Of a DNA stretch of 64,000 nucleotides, positions 54,184 to 63,528 are shown piece after piece. The stretch is from Legionella adelaidensis (lineage in GTDB: Bacteria; Pseudomonadota; Gammaproteobacteria; Legionellales; Legionellaceae): assembly GCF_900637865.1 (NCBI RefSeq), contig NZ_LR134422.1, positions 62,001 through 126,000 on the forward strand. The letters are read 5' to 3'. The notes under the pieces are model-generated. The model worked only from the letters and a program-made list of their open reading frames with translations. It was not told the DNA's origin and searched no databases. The stretch's first letter is position 1; every line of letters starts with the position of its first letter. The translations under genes and the position numbers were made by a program.

Positions 54184-55335
54184 ATGCGCAGATTATTTTT
54201 TGCTGGTTTACTATATTTCCAACTATTTAATATTGCCTATGCACAAACCTTTTCAGAACAGATTGACGCTGCAGTCCAAGGTGGAAATACCAGCACCCTG
54301 GCTACTTTACTAAGCGACCCCGCTAATCAAGACCAAATTGGAACGATTGACGCTAATGATTTTAAAAGTCCATATATGATAGGGGCTTTCAACCAGATTT
54401 CGCAAAATGATGTTACTAAAATAATGAGTAATTTAGGAACAACACAATATTCAAACCTAGTGGACTCGTTAAGTGCCAATCCAAATGACACAAGTACTTT
54501 ACTCTCAAGCGTTTTAACATCTGCTGACAAAAATCAAATCGATTCTATATCACCCGATGATTTTAAAACCAAAAACATGGTTGGGGCCTTTAACCAAATC
54601 TCTACAAGTAATCTCTCTACAATTACTAATAGTCTCGGCACGCAACAATATTCAAACCTGGTAGACTCATTAACTGCAAACCCAAATGACACGAGTACAT
54701 TGCTCTCAAATATTTTAACAGCCGCTAGTGGAACTCAAATCGGGGCTATTTCACCGGATGATTTTAAAACAAAAAATATGATGGGAGCTTTTAACCAAAT
54801 TTCTACAAATAATCTCTCTACAATTATTAATAGCCTCGGCACGCAACAATATTCAAACCTGGTAGACTCATTAACTTCAAACCCAAACGACACGAGTACA
54901 TTGCTCTCAAATATTTTAACAGCCGCTAGCGGAACTCAAATCGGGTCCATTTCACCCGATGATTTTAAAACCAAAAATATGGTGGGGGCGTTTAACCAAA
55001 TTTCTACAAATAATCTTTCTACAATTATTACTAGTCTGGGCTCACAACAATATTCAAACCTGGTAGACTCATTAAGTTCAAACCCAAACGACACGAGTAC
55101 ATTGCTCTCAAATATTTTAACAGCCGCTAGCGGAACTCAAATCGGCTCTATTTCAAACGACGATTTTACTAGCAAAAATATGACGAATGCTTTAAGTGAG
55201 ATCAAAAAAGATAACCCAAATGCCTACAATTTTATTGAAACTAATAGAAATACTAATACAACTACGCAAGCACTTGATTCTTTTAAAACCCAAGAGTCAA
55301 GTCCCCTGGTAGGTGAGACAGCACCGGATTTATAA
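54184..55335 (+). CDS. Secreted protein of 67-residue tandem repeats
   Basis: A 383-residue exported protein: signal peptide (RRLFFAGLLYFQLFNIAYA), then repeats of 67 residues (201 bp) beginning at 54334, 54535, 54736, 54937 and a partial one at 55138. Each contains ISPDDFKTKNMVGAFNQIS, NSLGTQQYSNLVDSLTANP and DTSTLLSNILTAASG. The middle copies are nearly identical in DNA, so the array expanded recently. No Cys. The C-terminus breaks the pattern. It ends 14 bases before the RND adaptor gene and may be in the same transcript. Function unknown; surface or periplasmic binding is a guess. Confidence 0.85.
   Translation: MRRLFFAGLLYFQLFNIAYAQTFSEQIDAAVQGGNTSTLATLLSDPANQDQIGTIDANDFKSPYMIGAFNQISQNDVTKIMSNLGTTQYSNLVDSLSANPNDTSTLLSSVLTSADKNQIDSISPDDFKTKNMVGAFNQISTSNLSTITNSLGTQQYSNLVDSLTANPNDTSTLLSNILTAASGTQIGAISPDDFKTKNMMGAFNQISTNNLSTIINSLGTQQYSNLVDSLTSNPNDTSTLLSNILTAASGTQIGSISPDDFKTKNMVGAFNQISTNNLSTIITSLGSQQYSNLVDSLSSNPNDTSTLLSNILTAASGTQIGSISNDDFTSKNMTNALSEIKKDNPNAYNFIETNRNTNTTTQALDSFKTQESSPLVGETAPDL
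54334..55180 (+). repeat. 201-bp in-frame tandem repeats
   Basis: The array has unit starts at 54334, 54535, 54736, 54937 and 55138, with exactly 201-base periodicity. The first unit is divergent, units 2-4 are close copies, and the fifth stops after a few dozen bases. It keeps the reading frame and is likely unstable by recombination or slippage. Confidence 0.9.
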
Positions 55336-55349
55336 AATGGAATTAAAAA

Positions 55350-56438
55350 ATGGATATAAAGAAAAAAATCATAATTATCCTTATAAGCGCACCTGTTTTA
55401 TTTATTGGGTGTGGAAAAACAGAGAAAAAAACACGTAGGAATAGTGACGCTATTCCGGTAACTACCGTTACCGCTAAATTATCGTCAGTCAATGTTCAAT
55501 ATAAGTCTACAGGTAACCTTGCACCCCGAGAAGCACCTGTTATTACAACCCGGATTGATGGACAAATTACAGAAATCCCTATCCATGAAGGGGAGGAAGT
55601 CAAAAAAGGACAATTGCTTTTAAAAATAGAAGAAGAGCATATGGCCTTATCTTTAAAGCAAGCACAAGCCCGTTTATTACAAGCGCAGGCATTAGTCAAT
55701 GAGACACAAAAAAGCAAGGCGCGGGCTGATAAATTAATCGGTAAAGGATATGTCTCCCAAGAATCGTATGATGAAGCTCAGGCTAAATATGAAAGTGCAC
55801 AAGCAAATTTAGCAGTTGCTAATGCAGATTTATTAAACGCACAGTTCTTAGCTAACCAAACTTCAATTATCTCCCCTATTAATGGGCAAGTAGGCAAGTT
55901 ATTAGTTTCGGTTGGCGAATATGTTCCCGCAGGAACAAAACTGATGAATGTGGTTAATCATGATCAACTAAGAGCCGAGCTCCCTTTTTCCGAGCAAAAA
56001 ACCGACTTGCTGGCAAAAGGGCAAAAAGTTACTTTAACTTCTCCTACCGATCCAAATGAAGTGCTTACAAGTACTGTTACATCCATTACCCCGGACATTA
56101 ATCCAGAAAATCGCGCTGTAAATGCACTTATTGTTTTTAATAACAAGTACAATTGGAAGCCTGGCTCTAGTATACGAGGGGTGGTGTATGCCAAAACTTT
56201 TCGCGCATTTTTAGTACCTGAAGAAAGTATTATTGATAATGATGGCCAAACCATGGTTTACGTTGTTAAAAACAATAAAGCGATAGCCCAAAATGTGGAA
56301 GTGAGTTATCAAATAGACGGCAGTGCTGCGATTACAAAGGGCTTGGCTCCTAATGATCAAATTGTCACAATGGGAATGAATTATCTTTCAAATGGCACCC
56401 CTGTCACTATTAAAGCTACTAATGGACCAAAAAAATGA
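55350..56438 (+). CDS. RND efflux periplasmic adaptor (membrane fusion protein)
   Basis: The adaptor bridges an inner-membrane RND pump and a TolC-like outer-membrane channel. The 362-residue lipoprotein has lipobox LFIGCG, a lipoyl/barrel-sandwich motif (PVITTRIDGQITEIPIHEGEEVKKGQLLL), a helical hairpin (SLKQAQARLLQAQALVNET) and GQVGKLLVSVGEYVPAGT. The C-terminal beta-barrel follows. It overlaps the pump gene by 4 bases. No outer-membrane factor gene is nearby, so it probably shares a common TolC. Confidence 0.93.
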   Translation: MDIKKKIIIILISAPVLFIGCGKTEKKTRRNSDAIPVTTVTAKLSSVNVQYKSTGNLAPREAPVITTRIDGQITEIPIHEGEEVKKGQLLLKIEEEHMALSLKQAQARLLQAQALVNETQKSKARADKLIGKGYVSQESYDEAQAKYESAQANLAVANADLLNAQFLANQTSIISPINGQVGKLLVSVGEYVPAGTKLMNVVNHDQLRAELPFSEQKTDLLAKGQKVTLTSPTDPNEVLTSTVTSITPDINPENRAVNALIVFNNKYNWKPGSSIRGVVYAKTFRAFLVPEESIIDNDGQTMVYVVKNNKAIAQNVEVSYQIDGSAAITKGLAPNDQIVTMGMNYLSNGTPVTIKATNGPKK

Positions 56439-59400
56439 GTTTACCCACTTTATCCGTTAAAAGGCCAGTAATGGCGGTAATGATAAGTGCGGCAATAGTA
56501 ATTTTTGGCTTAATTAGTTATTTTAGTGTCGGTATTCAGGCTAACCCAAATATAACGTACCCGGTTATATCAGTTAATACCGATCTTCCTGGCGGGGATC
56601 CCGAAGTCATTAACGAAACGATTACCAAGCCTATCGAAGCCGCACTCAATACTATCGCCGGCGTAAAAAATATTAATTCAACTTCTAGTCCCGGCACTTC
56701 AAGCATTGAATTAAAATTTGCTTTGGGAACCAATATGGATGCTGCATTCAATGAGGTGCAAAGCAAAATGAATCAGGTCTTCGGGCTATTCCCTACTGGT
56801 ACCAGACCTCCCATTATCCAAAAAAATAGCTCTAGCGGCTCTCCGGTAATGTTAGTAGGTATTTATGGAAATCAATCACTGGAAGAGTTGGATAATCTGG
56901 CCAGAAACGTGGTCCAAAAAAGATTACAAGGACTTCCGGGAGTAGCTGAAGTTAGTGTAGTGGGAGCACAAGAAACCCAAGTTATGGTTGAGCTCAATTT
57001 AGCTAAAATGGCTTCTTTAAATATTAGTCCAGCCATGGTTAAAGAAGCTTTTGCCTCTCAACATATACAAATGCCAGGAGGTTTTGTTCTTGCTGGTAAA
57101 AGACAATACTCTTTAAATTTAGACTTTGAATTTCATTCCCTTCAAGCCTTGAAAAACATGGTAATTGCTTATAAAGAGGGCGCACCAGTTTATTTAAAAG
57201 AAATTGCAACCATTCAGTTAGCAGTTCCTGACCGAGCCAATGCTGCCACTTTAAATGGCAAAACTGCTTTAGGCGTTGAAATAATAAAATTCCCTACAGC
57301 CAACACCGTTGAAGTAGTAGAAGGTGTTAAAGAGCGATTGGAGCAAATCCAAAAAGCACTTCCCGAAGGCGTAAGTACACAGGTAGTTTTTGAAGAGGCG
57401 CATTATATTTTATCCGTGGTGCATGAGTTAGAAGAAGATACCATCCTCAGTATTTTTGCGGCAGGTTTAGTTATTTGGTTATTTTTACGTAACATGCGTT
57501 CTACTTTAATAATTGTAACGGCTATTCCGGTTTCTTTATTAGGCGCTGTACTTGCTATTTACTTTTTTGGATACACCCTCAATATTATTACTCTGCTTGG
57601 AATTATTCTTTTAGTAGGAGTTGTCGTAGACGATGCCATCGTGGTTTTAGAAAATATTTATCGGCAAATGGAAGAAAATCATCTAGGCTCCAAAGAAGCA
57701 ACAATTTCGGGTAGTAATCAAGTAGTGTTTGCGGTAATGGCTGCCACCTTAAGTTTGGTTTCAATTTTCTTACCGGTAATATTTATGGGTGGAACGTTGG
57801 GCCTTTTTTTTAAATCTTTTGCAGTGGTAGTCACAGCTGGGGTATTAATTTCTTTGCTCGTTTCTTTAACTCTCACTCCTGTTCTTTGCGCTAACTTTTT
57901 ACGGATTGTGAACAACCATGGCTCGGTTTATCTTTTTTTAGAAAAATTCTTTCTCTCTTTAGATAGAAAATATAAAAAATTGCTTCATTTTTCCTTACGC
58001 TTTCGTTGGTTAATGGTAGTTATTGCCGTATTAACTATAGCCGTTAGCCTTCCCGTCGTGATGGTTATTGGTAAAGGCATGATGCCCGAAGATAGCGAAA
58101 CAGGTCATTTCCAAATCTTTATCCAAACTACGCAAGGTTCAAGTTCCGACTATACGAAATCAAGAGTAATGGCTGCGGAAAAGGTACTCGCTAAAACACC
58201 AGAGGTTGAATCTTTTTTTGCCTATTTACGTAAACCGAATATGGCTATGATAAATGTCAACTTGGTTCCAGAAGAGGAAAGGAATACGCCTCAAACTGAA
58301 ACGATGCAAGCAGTACAAGCTGAATTAAAAATGATCCCGGGTGGCATGTTTATCGTAAGTAGTTCACAAGCAGGCGGTAGCATGACTTTCGAACTTCATG
58401 GGGAAGATTATAAAGAAACCATTCGACAAGCACAGCTATTAAGCAGCATCTTAAATAACGATAAAGACGTAGGCCCTGTCTATATCCACCTGTCCAGTAA
58501 CCAACCAGAATATCAATTGAATATTGAGCGTGATTTAGCTAGCAGCTTAGGTATTTCCGCAGAAGAAGTAGCTTCGGCGGCTATGATCTTAAGTTCGCAA
58601 GGCATCCGTGTAGGTAAATTTAATCGAAGCGGAGGCAATCAACGCTATAACATAGTGATTAAAGCAGATGAAAGCCAATTTGTTACAGGAGAAGATTTAA
58701 CCCAAATTTATTTACATAACCAAAAAGGTAAACCGGTAAGCTTGGATACGATTACTTCCTTCTCCAGTAAAACAGCCCCCTTGGAAATCACTCGAGCAAA
58801 CCAAAATTATAGTGTAGGGTTTAATGCATCGCCGAAAATTTCTCTTAACAAAGCCATTGATAAAATTGAAAGTATTGCGGATGAGATATTGCTGCCGGGA
58901 TATGAAGTGGTAATGACCGGGGATACGGAAGCTTTGGGTAAAACGGAAAAATCCCTAGGATTTACCTTGGTTTTAATATTGATAATGATGTATATCGTTT
59001 TGGCTAGCCAATTCAATTCTTTTATTCAACCTTTAATTATTATGGTCGCTCAACCCTTAGCTTTAATTGGAGGCGTATTAGTCTTATGGCTTACAGGACA
59101 AACATTAAATATTTACTCTATGATTGGAGCATTATTATTGATGGGATTGGTGGCTAAAAACTCTATTTTACTTATTGATTTAACCAATCAAATGCGAGAG
59201 TCAGGGTTTTCCATTCGAGACGCTTTATTAGAAGCTTGCCCACTGCGCATGAGGCCCGTAGTAATGACCTCCAGTGCAATTATTTTGGCTATGCTTCCCG
59301 CAGCTATTATGCCCGGAGAAGCATCTAGCTCTCACCGGCCGTTGGCTTTAGTTATAATTGGCGGGATGATTTCTTCCACATTTTTAACTTTAGTGATAGT

Positions 59401-59503
59401 ACCAGCAATTTATTCTTTAATTGAAAATGGAAAAAAGCGCGTACTTGGTTCAAGAAAAATACCCGATTCAAATGTCGCCCCTAACGAGACCGACCTGCTT
59501 TAA
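56435..59503 (+). CDS. RND efflux pump, HAE1 family (AcrB-like)
   Basis: Proton-driven multidrug or organic-compound exporter of 1,022 residues in two homologous halves of six helices. The first half starts MSLPTLSVKRPVMAVMIS. The proton-relay Asp pair is in LLVGVVVDDAIVVLENIY near residue 396. The second half shows GALLLMGLVAKNSILLIDLTNQ, where the Lys lines the relay. Porter-domain segments such as FNEVQSKMNQV are as in AcrB. Substrates are unknown. The ATG overlaps the adaptor stop (ATGA). The link to the preceding repeat protein is by position. Confidence 0.94.
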   Translation: MSLPTLSVKRPVMAVMISAAIVIFGLISYFSVGIQANPNITYPVISVNTDLPGGDPEVINETITKPIEAALNTIAGVKNINSTSSPGTSSIELKFALGTNMDAAFNEVQSKMNQVFGLFPTGTRPPIIQKNSSSGSPVMLVGIYGNQSLEELDNLARNVVQKRLQGLPGVAEVSVVGAQETQVMVELNLAKMASLNISPAMVKEAFASQHIQMPGGFVLAGKRQYSLNLDFEFHSLQALKNMVIAYKEGAPVYLKEIATIQLAVPDRANAATLNGKTALGVEIIKFPTANTVEVVEGVKERLEQIQKALPEGVSTQVVFEEAHYILSVVHELEEDTILSIFAAGLVIWLFLRNMRSTLIIVTAIPVSLLGAVLAIYFFGYTLNIITLLGIILLVGVVVDDAIVVLENIYRQMEENHLGSKEATISGSNQVVFAVMAATLSLVSIFLPVIFMGGTLGLFFKSFAVVVTAGVLISLLVSLTLTPVLCANFLRIVNNHGSVYLFLEKFFLSLDRKYKKLLHFSLRFRWLMVVIAVLTIAVSLPVVMVIGKGMMPEDSETGHFQIFIQTTQGSSSDYTKSRVMAAEKVLAKTPEVESFFAYLRKPNMAMINVNLVPEEERNTPQTETMQAVQAELKMIPGGMFIVSSSQAGGSMTFELHGEDYKETIRQAQLLSSILNNDKDVGPVYIHLSSNQPEYQLNIERDLASSLGISAEEVASAAMILSSQGIRVGKFNRSGGNQRYNIVIKADESQFVTGEDLTQIYLHNQKGKPVSLDTITSFSSKTAPLEITRANQNYSVGFNASPKISLNKAIDKIESIADEILLPGYEVVMTGDTEALGKTEKSLGFTLVLILIMMYIVLASQFNSFIQPLIIMVAQPLALIGGVLVLWLTGQTLNIYSMIGALLLMGLVAKNSILLIDLTNQMRESGFSIRDALLEACPLRMRPVVMTSSAIILAMLPAAIMPGEASSSHRPLALVIIGGMISSTFLTLVIVPAIYSLIENGKKRVLGSRKIPDSNVAPNETDLL

Positions 59504-59697
59504 AAATCTCTAGAGATGTATGCAGCCAGGCCATATTTGTCGGTTCGATTTCGTTCTCAGCAGACTTTTCATTTAGGAGTACTGTATTTTGCAATCCCCT
59601 CCAGGACACTTCAAAATAGTACCAATTTACTTTGCTTAAAATAAATTCGAAATGTATAATTAGTTTAAAGAGCTATCCTGCGTATTCGGAGTACACC

Positions 59698-60801
59698 ATG
59701 CCTATTCTCTATTTTGATGGTAACGTTAGTGTTAACTCTTTTAAAGGACAAGCGGCAGCAGCAGGACTCGATCCGAAAAAGCTTGTTTTTATTTTTCCAG
59801 GCAACTCTACACATCATGCCCCCTCAAAAACTACCCTGTTTTCGGTAAAATCTGGCTCGGGCTTAGCACAAGCAGCCCGCCAAATAGGAGAAGCAGGCTT
59901 TCCAACACTGAGCTTACCCACTACTTCCATGGAGCAATGGAGTAGCAATGAGACACAAAAAGCATTTGTAGAAGGTGCCTTGGCTGATTTATACAGGGCG
60001 CTTGGGGCAGGTTATAGCTTGTTTTTGCCGGTTAGAGAGCATATGAATAGCCAGTATTTTAACCAAGGTCTGGCGTTTATTGATGGGGCAGTTGAACCAA
60101 ACTTTTGGGGGGGCATACAAGCCCAGCCGAACAAGAAGTTAGCTGCGTATTATATTGCGGAATTAGATAGATTACATAATTTTATCGACGCATTGGAGCA
60201 AAAAGATACCGCTCATTTACAAAACAATCGTTTTTATGCCTATTTTTTGGAAGGACAAAAATTAAAAAGTGAGGATTTCAAGGTTTCGGGAAAATTAACC
60301 CACAAAACTCCTCCCGCTGCAAGTGAAAACACCCCAGACCTTCAACCACGCGCCACTCATCCACCGGCTATCTTAAATCAATCGCAATCGGAAAATAGAA
60401 CACATCGCCAAGACACAGAAACGAATACCAAAGCACCCTATGAGCCCTATTTAAAATTGTGGAATACCAAGTCCACGCCTCTACTTAGCGCGCGAGAATT
60501 ATTAAACGATTATACCAAGGGAAATTCATGCGTAAAACGCTTTTTTTATGGACATTGGAATCGTCATCATGTAGCGGAAATAGCCAAAATTGTTGACCAG
60601 ATTGATAAAGGGGACATACGTTCTGCCGCTGATTTGATGGATGCACTTAATGCGATTGTACCAGGTAATCCAAAGGGTTCTTTTGCAAGAAGAAGAGAAT
60701 TTACTGAACAGCGTTTTATAGACTGCAAGGTGTTACCTCCTACTTACAAGCCATTAGCCGAAAGGAAAATGCCTGCAGAATCTCCCAGTATAAAAATATA
60801 G
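59698..60801 (+). CDS. Hypothetical protein, candidate Dot/Icm effector
   Basis: A 367-residue protein with no signal peptide. The N-terminal 190 residues (YFDGNVSVNSFKGQAAAAGL, FIFPGNSTHHAPSKTTLFSV, FVEGALADLYRALGAGYSLF) form an alpha/beta region rich in Gly that I do not recognise. A Pro/Thr/Asn-rich linker follows at about 225-275. The C-terminal 95 residues (LLNDYTKGNSCVKRFFYGHW, RHHVAEIAKIVDQID, GNPKGSFARRREF) resemble a short domain I recall at the ends of several Legionella effector candidates, possibly DUF5617. I chose ATG 59698, GGAG 7 bases upstream. Effector status is inference. Confidence 0.7.
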   Translation: MPILYFDGNVSVNSFKGQAAAAGLDPKKLVFIFPGNSTHHAPSKTTLFSVKSGSGLAQAARQIGEAGFPTLSLPTTSMEQWSSNETQKAFVEGALADLYRALGAGYSLFLPVREHMNSQYFNQGLAFIDGAVEPNFWGGIQAQPNKKLAAYYIAELDRLHNFIDALEQKDTAHLQNNRFYAYFLEGQKLKSEDFKVSGKLTHKTPPAASENTPDLQPRATHPPAILNQSQSENRTHRQDTETNTKAPYEPYLKLWNTKSTPLLSARELLNDYTKGNSCVKRFFYGHWNRHHVAEIAKIVDQIDKGDIRSAADLMDALNAIVPGNPKGSFARRREFTEQRFIDCKVLPPTYKPLAERKMPAESPSIKI

Positions 60802-60892
60802 TTATTATTACGCCAGGAACTATTTTTACACTGTCTATAGTGCGTTATAGACGAGCGTTTGAAGATTAACAACCATAAAATTGATTTTAATT

Positions 60893-62764
60893 ATGAGTAG
60901 AATATTACTAAAAATCTTAGTACTCTTTGTATTTGCAAATGGACTGCTTTTTGCTCACCCTACTTCCCAATTAACAAGTAACAGACAGATGAATTCAATA
61001 AAAAATGATGTCCACTCTTACTCCAATTCAGCAGAAGTGGTAATTAAACATTTAGATTTAAATGTGGAAGTAGATTTTGCAAAGAAAATTATTGCTGGTA
61101 AAGCAAAGTACCGAATTGAGAATTTAAATAATGCCAGGGAAATTATTTTTGACTCGAATAACCTAACCATTGAAAAAATAACCTTGGATGAAAAAGAGAC
61201 TCCTGCGCAGTTTCACTTAGGCCCTACCGACAAGCACCTGGGACAAGCCTTACATGTGGGGATTCAACCTCAAACGCAATACCTCACTATTTACTATCAA
61301 ACAAATCCAAACGCGGCCGCTTTGCTATGGCTTGATCCGGAACAAACAGCCGGCAAAGAACATCCTTTTCTTTTTACCCAGTCAGAGGCAATCTTGGCGA
61401 GGTCATGGATACCTGTTCAAGATAGTCCTGGAATACGCATTACTTACGAAGCAACGGTTAAGGTACCCCCTTCTTTATTAGCCCTCATGAGCGCAAAAAA
61501 TCCACAAGTAAAAAATGATAGCGGTATTTATCATTTCACCATGGAACGACCTATTCCCCCTTACCTATTAGCGCTTGCAGTAGGAGACATACAATTTAAA
61601 GCAATTGGCCCAAGAACGGGAGTTTATGCAGAGCCTTCTGTCGTTAATAAAGCGACTTATGAGTTGGAAGACATGGAGAATATGTTAACCAATGCGGAAA
61701 AGCTATATGGTCCTTACGCCTGGGAACGTTATGATGTTCTCGTTCTTCCTCCTTCTTTCCCTTTCGGAGGGATGGAAAATCCCCGTTTAACTTTTGCAAC
61801 GCCGACCATTTTAGTCGGCGATCGTTCTCTGGTTAGTCTTATAGCCCACGAGCTGGCACATTCATGGAGTGGTAACTTAGTCACGAATGCAACGTGGAAT
61901 GATTTTTGGTTAAACGAAGGATTTACTGTTTATTTTGAACGCCGGATTATGGAAGAGCAAGAAGGAAAGGATTATAGCGATATGCTTGAGGAGCTCGGCT
62001 ATTATGATTTAGTCGATGCATTAAAAGAAGTAAAACCCCAATTTACTTCATTAAAGACAAATTTAACCGGTTATGACCCTGATGAAGGCCTCACCCGCAT
62101 ACCCTACGAAAAAGGATATTTTCTTCTTCGCTTTATTGAAGAACAGGTAGGGAGAGAGTCTTTTGATTCTTTCTTAAATCAATACTTTCAAGAATTTGCT
62201 TTTCAAACAGTTACTACAGAACAATTCCTTTCTTATTTACAAAATAATTTAGTGATTAATCCTTCTTTATTAGAGAAGATTAACTCCTGGATTTACGAAC
62301 CCGGTATGCCCAAAGAGATAATCTTTACCTCTTCACAACGCTTTGCAAAAGTAAAAGAAAACCTTAAACGATTTGAGCAAGGAACCCCAGCTACAGATCT
62401 TGCCGTTAACCCTTGGAGTACCCAGGAGTGGGAGTATTTTATCCATCATTTACCCAGCACTCTAACTCTTGAAGAAATGAGCGAATTAGATAAGGCGTTT
62501 AATTTTACGCAATCAGGAAATATTAAAATTACTTCGGCTTGGTTTTCGCATGTGATTCAACATCACTATACAAATGCCTACGAGGCAATAGCCTATTTTT
62601 TACAAAACGTAGGTAGGCGACACTATGTGTTACAAGTGTATAAAGCCTTGGCCGCTACTCCCGAAGGGAAAGCCTGGGCTTTAGAAATATACAAAAAAGC
62701 GCGAGTCAATTACCACTCGGTAACCAGAAACAGCGTGGACAAAGTCTTGGGTTATATTGCTTAA
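60893..62764 (+). CDS. M1-family aminopeptidase (LTA4-hydrolase-like), secreted
   Basis: Zinc aminopeptidase of 623 residues that removes N-terminal amino acids from peptides. A signal peptide (ILLKILVLFVFANGLLFA) suggests periplasmic or extracellular action, useful for a bacterium that feeds on amino acids. Motifs: exopeptidase PFGGMENP near residue 294, HELAH with His319, Glu320 and His323, and the third ligand Glu342 in WLNEGF. The C-terminal helical domain (LQNVGRRHYVLQVYKALA) is of the leukotriene-A4-hydrolase kind. I chose ATG 60893; an in-frame TTG lies upstream. Confidence 0.9.
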   Translation: MSRILLKILVLFVFANGLLFAHPTSQLTSNRQMNSIKNDVHSYSNSAEVVIKHLDLNVEVDFAKKIIAGKAKYRIENLNNAREIIFDSNNLTIEKITLDEKETPAQFHLGPTDKHLGQALHVGIQPQTQYLTIYYQTNPNAAALLWLDPEQTAGKEHPFLFTQSEAILARSWIPVQDSPGIRITYEATVKVPPSLLALMSAKNPQVKNDSGIYHFTMERPIPPYLLALAVGDIQFKAIGPRTGVYAEPSVVNKATYELEDMENMLTNAEKLYGPYAWERYDVLVLPPSFPFGGMENPRLTFATPTILVGDRSLVSLIAHELAHSWSGNLVTNATWNDFWLNEGFTVYFERRIMEEQEGKDYSDMLEELGYYDLVDALKEVKPQFTSLKTNLTGYDPDEGLTRIPYEKGYFLLRFIEEQVGRESFDSFLNQYFQEFAFQTVTTEQFLSYLQNNLVINPSLLEKINSWIYEPGMPKEIIFTSSQRFAKVKENLKRFEQGTPATDLAVNPWSTQEWEYFIHHLPSTLTLEEMSELDKAFNFTQSGNIKITSAWFSHVIQHHYTNAYEAIAYFLQNVGRRHYVLQVYKALAATPEGKAWALEIYKKARVNYHSVTRNSVDKVLGYIA

Positions 62765-63075
62765 GGTAGAAATTTATAATCTGCCAAAGTTTTGACAATT
62801 TGGCTCCCTATTCTTCCTCATTTGATTTTAATATGTCGTGATTTATTTGAGAAAGCTAACTATTCAATTACTTTCCCCTTATGTTTGCACGCAGCACACT
62901 CCATTAAATAATGGTACATGGTAAATAAAATGAGGGTTTTCTTAACTTAACTTGCCTGCCCTTGGATCAATACAGAAAAATCAAATTACCTATATGAGTT
63001 TTAAATATTTTACCAGCATAGATTCGAATATTTCGAATATCAACTATAATAGTTTTATACAAAAGGAGAGCCAAT
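62765..63075. other. Intergenic region before the toxin-antitoxin pair
   Basis: About 310 bases without a gene. The right end holds the promoter and a TTCGAA-repeat operator of the toxin-antitoxin operon (63021-63050). In the rest I see only AT-rich sequence and no repeat or RNA I can name. Confidence 0.5.
63021..63050 (+). promoter_or_regulatory. Promoter with TTCGAA operator of toxin-antitoxin operon
   Basis: Two TTCGAA hexamers, at 63023-63028 and 63032-63037 within GATTCGAATATTTCGAATATC, form a palindromic array that covers the -35 region. TATAAT lies at 63045-63050. The first hexamer is in the -35 place with about 16 bases between. Autorepression by the antitoxin is likely, as in other such operons. 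Confidence 0.6.
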
Positions 63076-63528
63076 ATGCTATCACCACATAACTTTGAGC
63101 TAAGTATCCCTAGCAAACATGATAGAGAAATTGCAAAAACATCTGTAAATGCCATTGAAAAAGCTCATTTAGATATGAAAAAAGCCAAGCTATTAATACA
63201 GGATATGCAAGTTGAGCTACCGTTGTCAGCTGTGAAACTTCTGCTAGAAGCCCTAGGACAGCTTGCTCAAGGGAATGCTCTTACAATGATCCCGCGACAT
63301 GCCGCCTTGACAACGCAAGAAGCAGCAGATTTACTCAATGTCTCAAGACCATATTTCATAAAGCTTCTCGACTCAGGACAAATTCCATTTTCAAGAACTG
63401 GTAACAGAAGAAAAGTTTTGGCGAAAGATTTATTTAAGTTCAAAGATGAAAGCAGCAAAAAACAAAATCATGCTATTGATGAGCTGGTGAAGCAAGCTCA
63501 AGATTTTGGAATGGACTACGATGAATGA
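63076..63528 (+). CDS. Excisionase-like DNA-binding antitoxin
   Basis: A 150-residue protein. Residues about 75-125 form a MerR/excisionase-type helix-turn-helix: ALTTQEAADLLNVSRPYFIK, LLDSGQIPFSRTGNRRKVLA. The N-terminal helices (SIPSKHDREIAKTSVNAIEK) and the charged C-terminus (HAIDELVKQAQDFGMDYDE) probably wrap around the toxin. It starts at ATG 63076 after AAAGGAG, and overlaps the PIN gene by 4 bases (ATGA). This pair is a known type II toxin-antitoxin layout with excisionase-family antitoxins. Confidence 0.85.
   Translation: MLSPHNFELSIPSKHDREIAKTSVNAIEKAHLDMKKAKLLIQDMQVELPLSAVKLLLEALGQLAQGNALTMIPRHAALTTQEAADLLNVSRPYFIKLLDSGQIPFSRTGNRRKVLAKDLFKFKDESSKKQNHAIDELVKQAQDFGMDYDE

Noticed and set aside
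54184-55335. Idea that the 201-bp repeats are a CRISPR array
   Set aside because: The units are coding, contiguous and without variable spacers; no cas genes are present.
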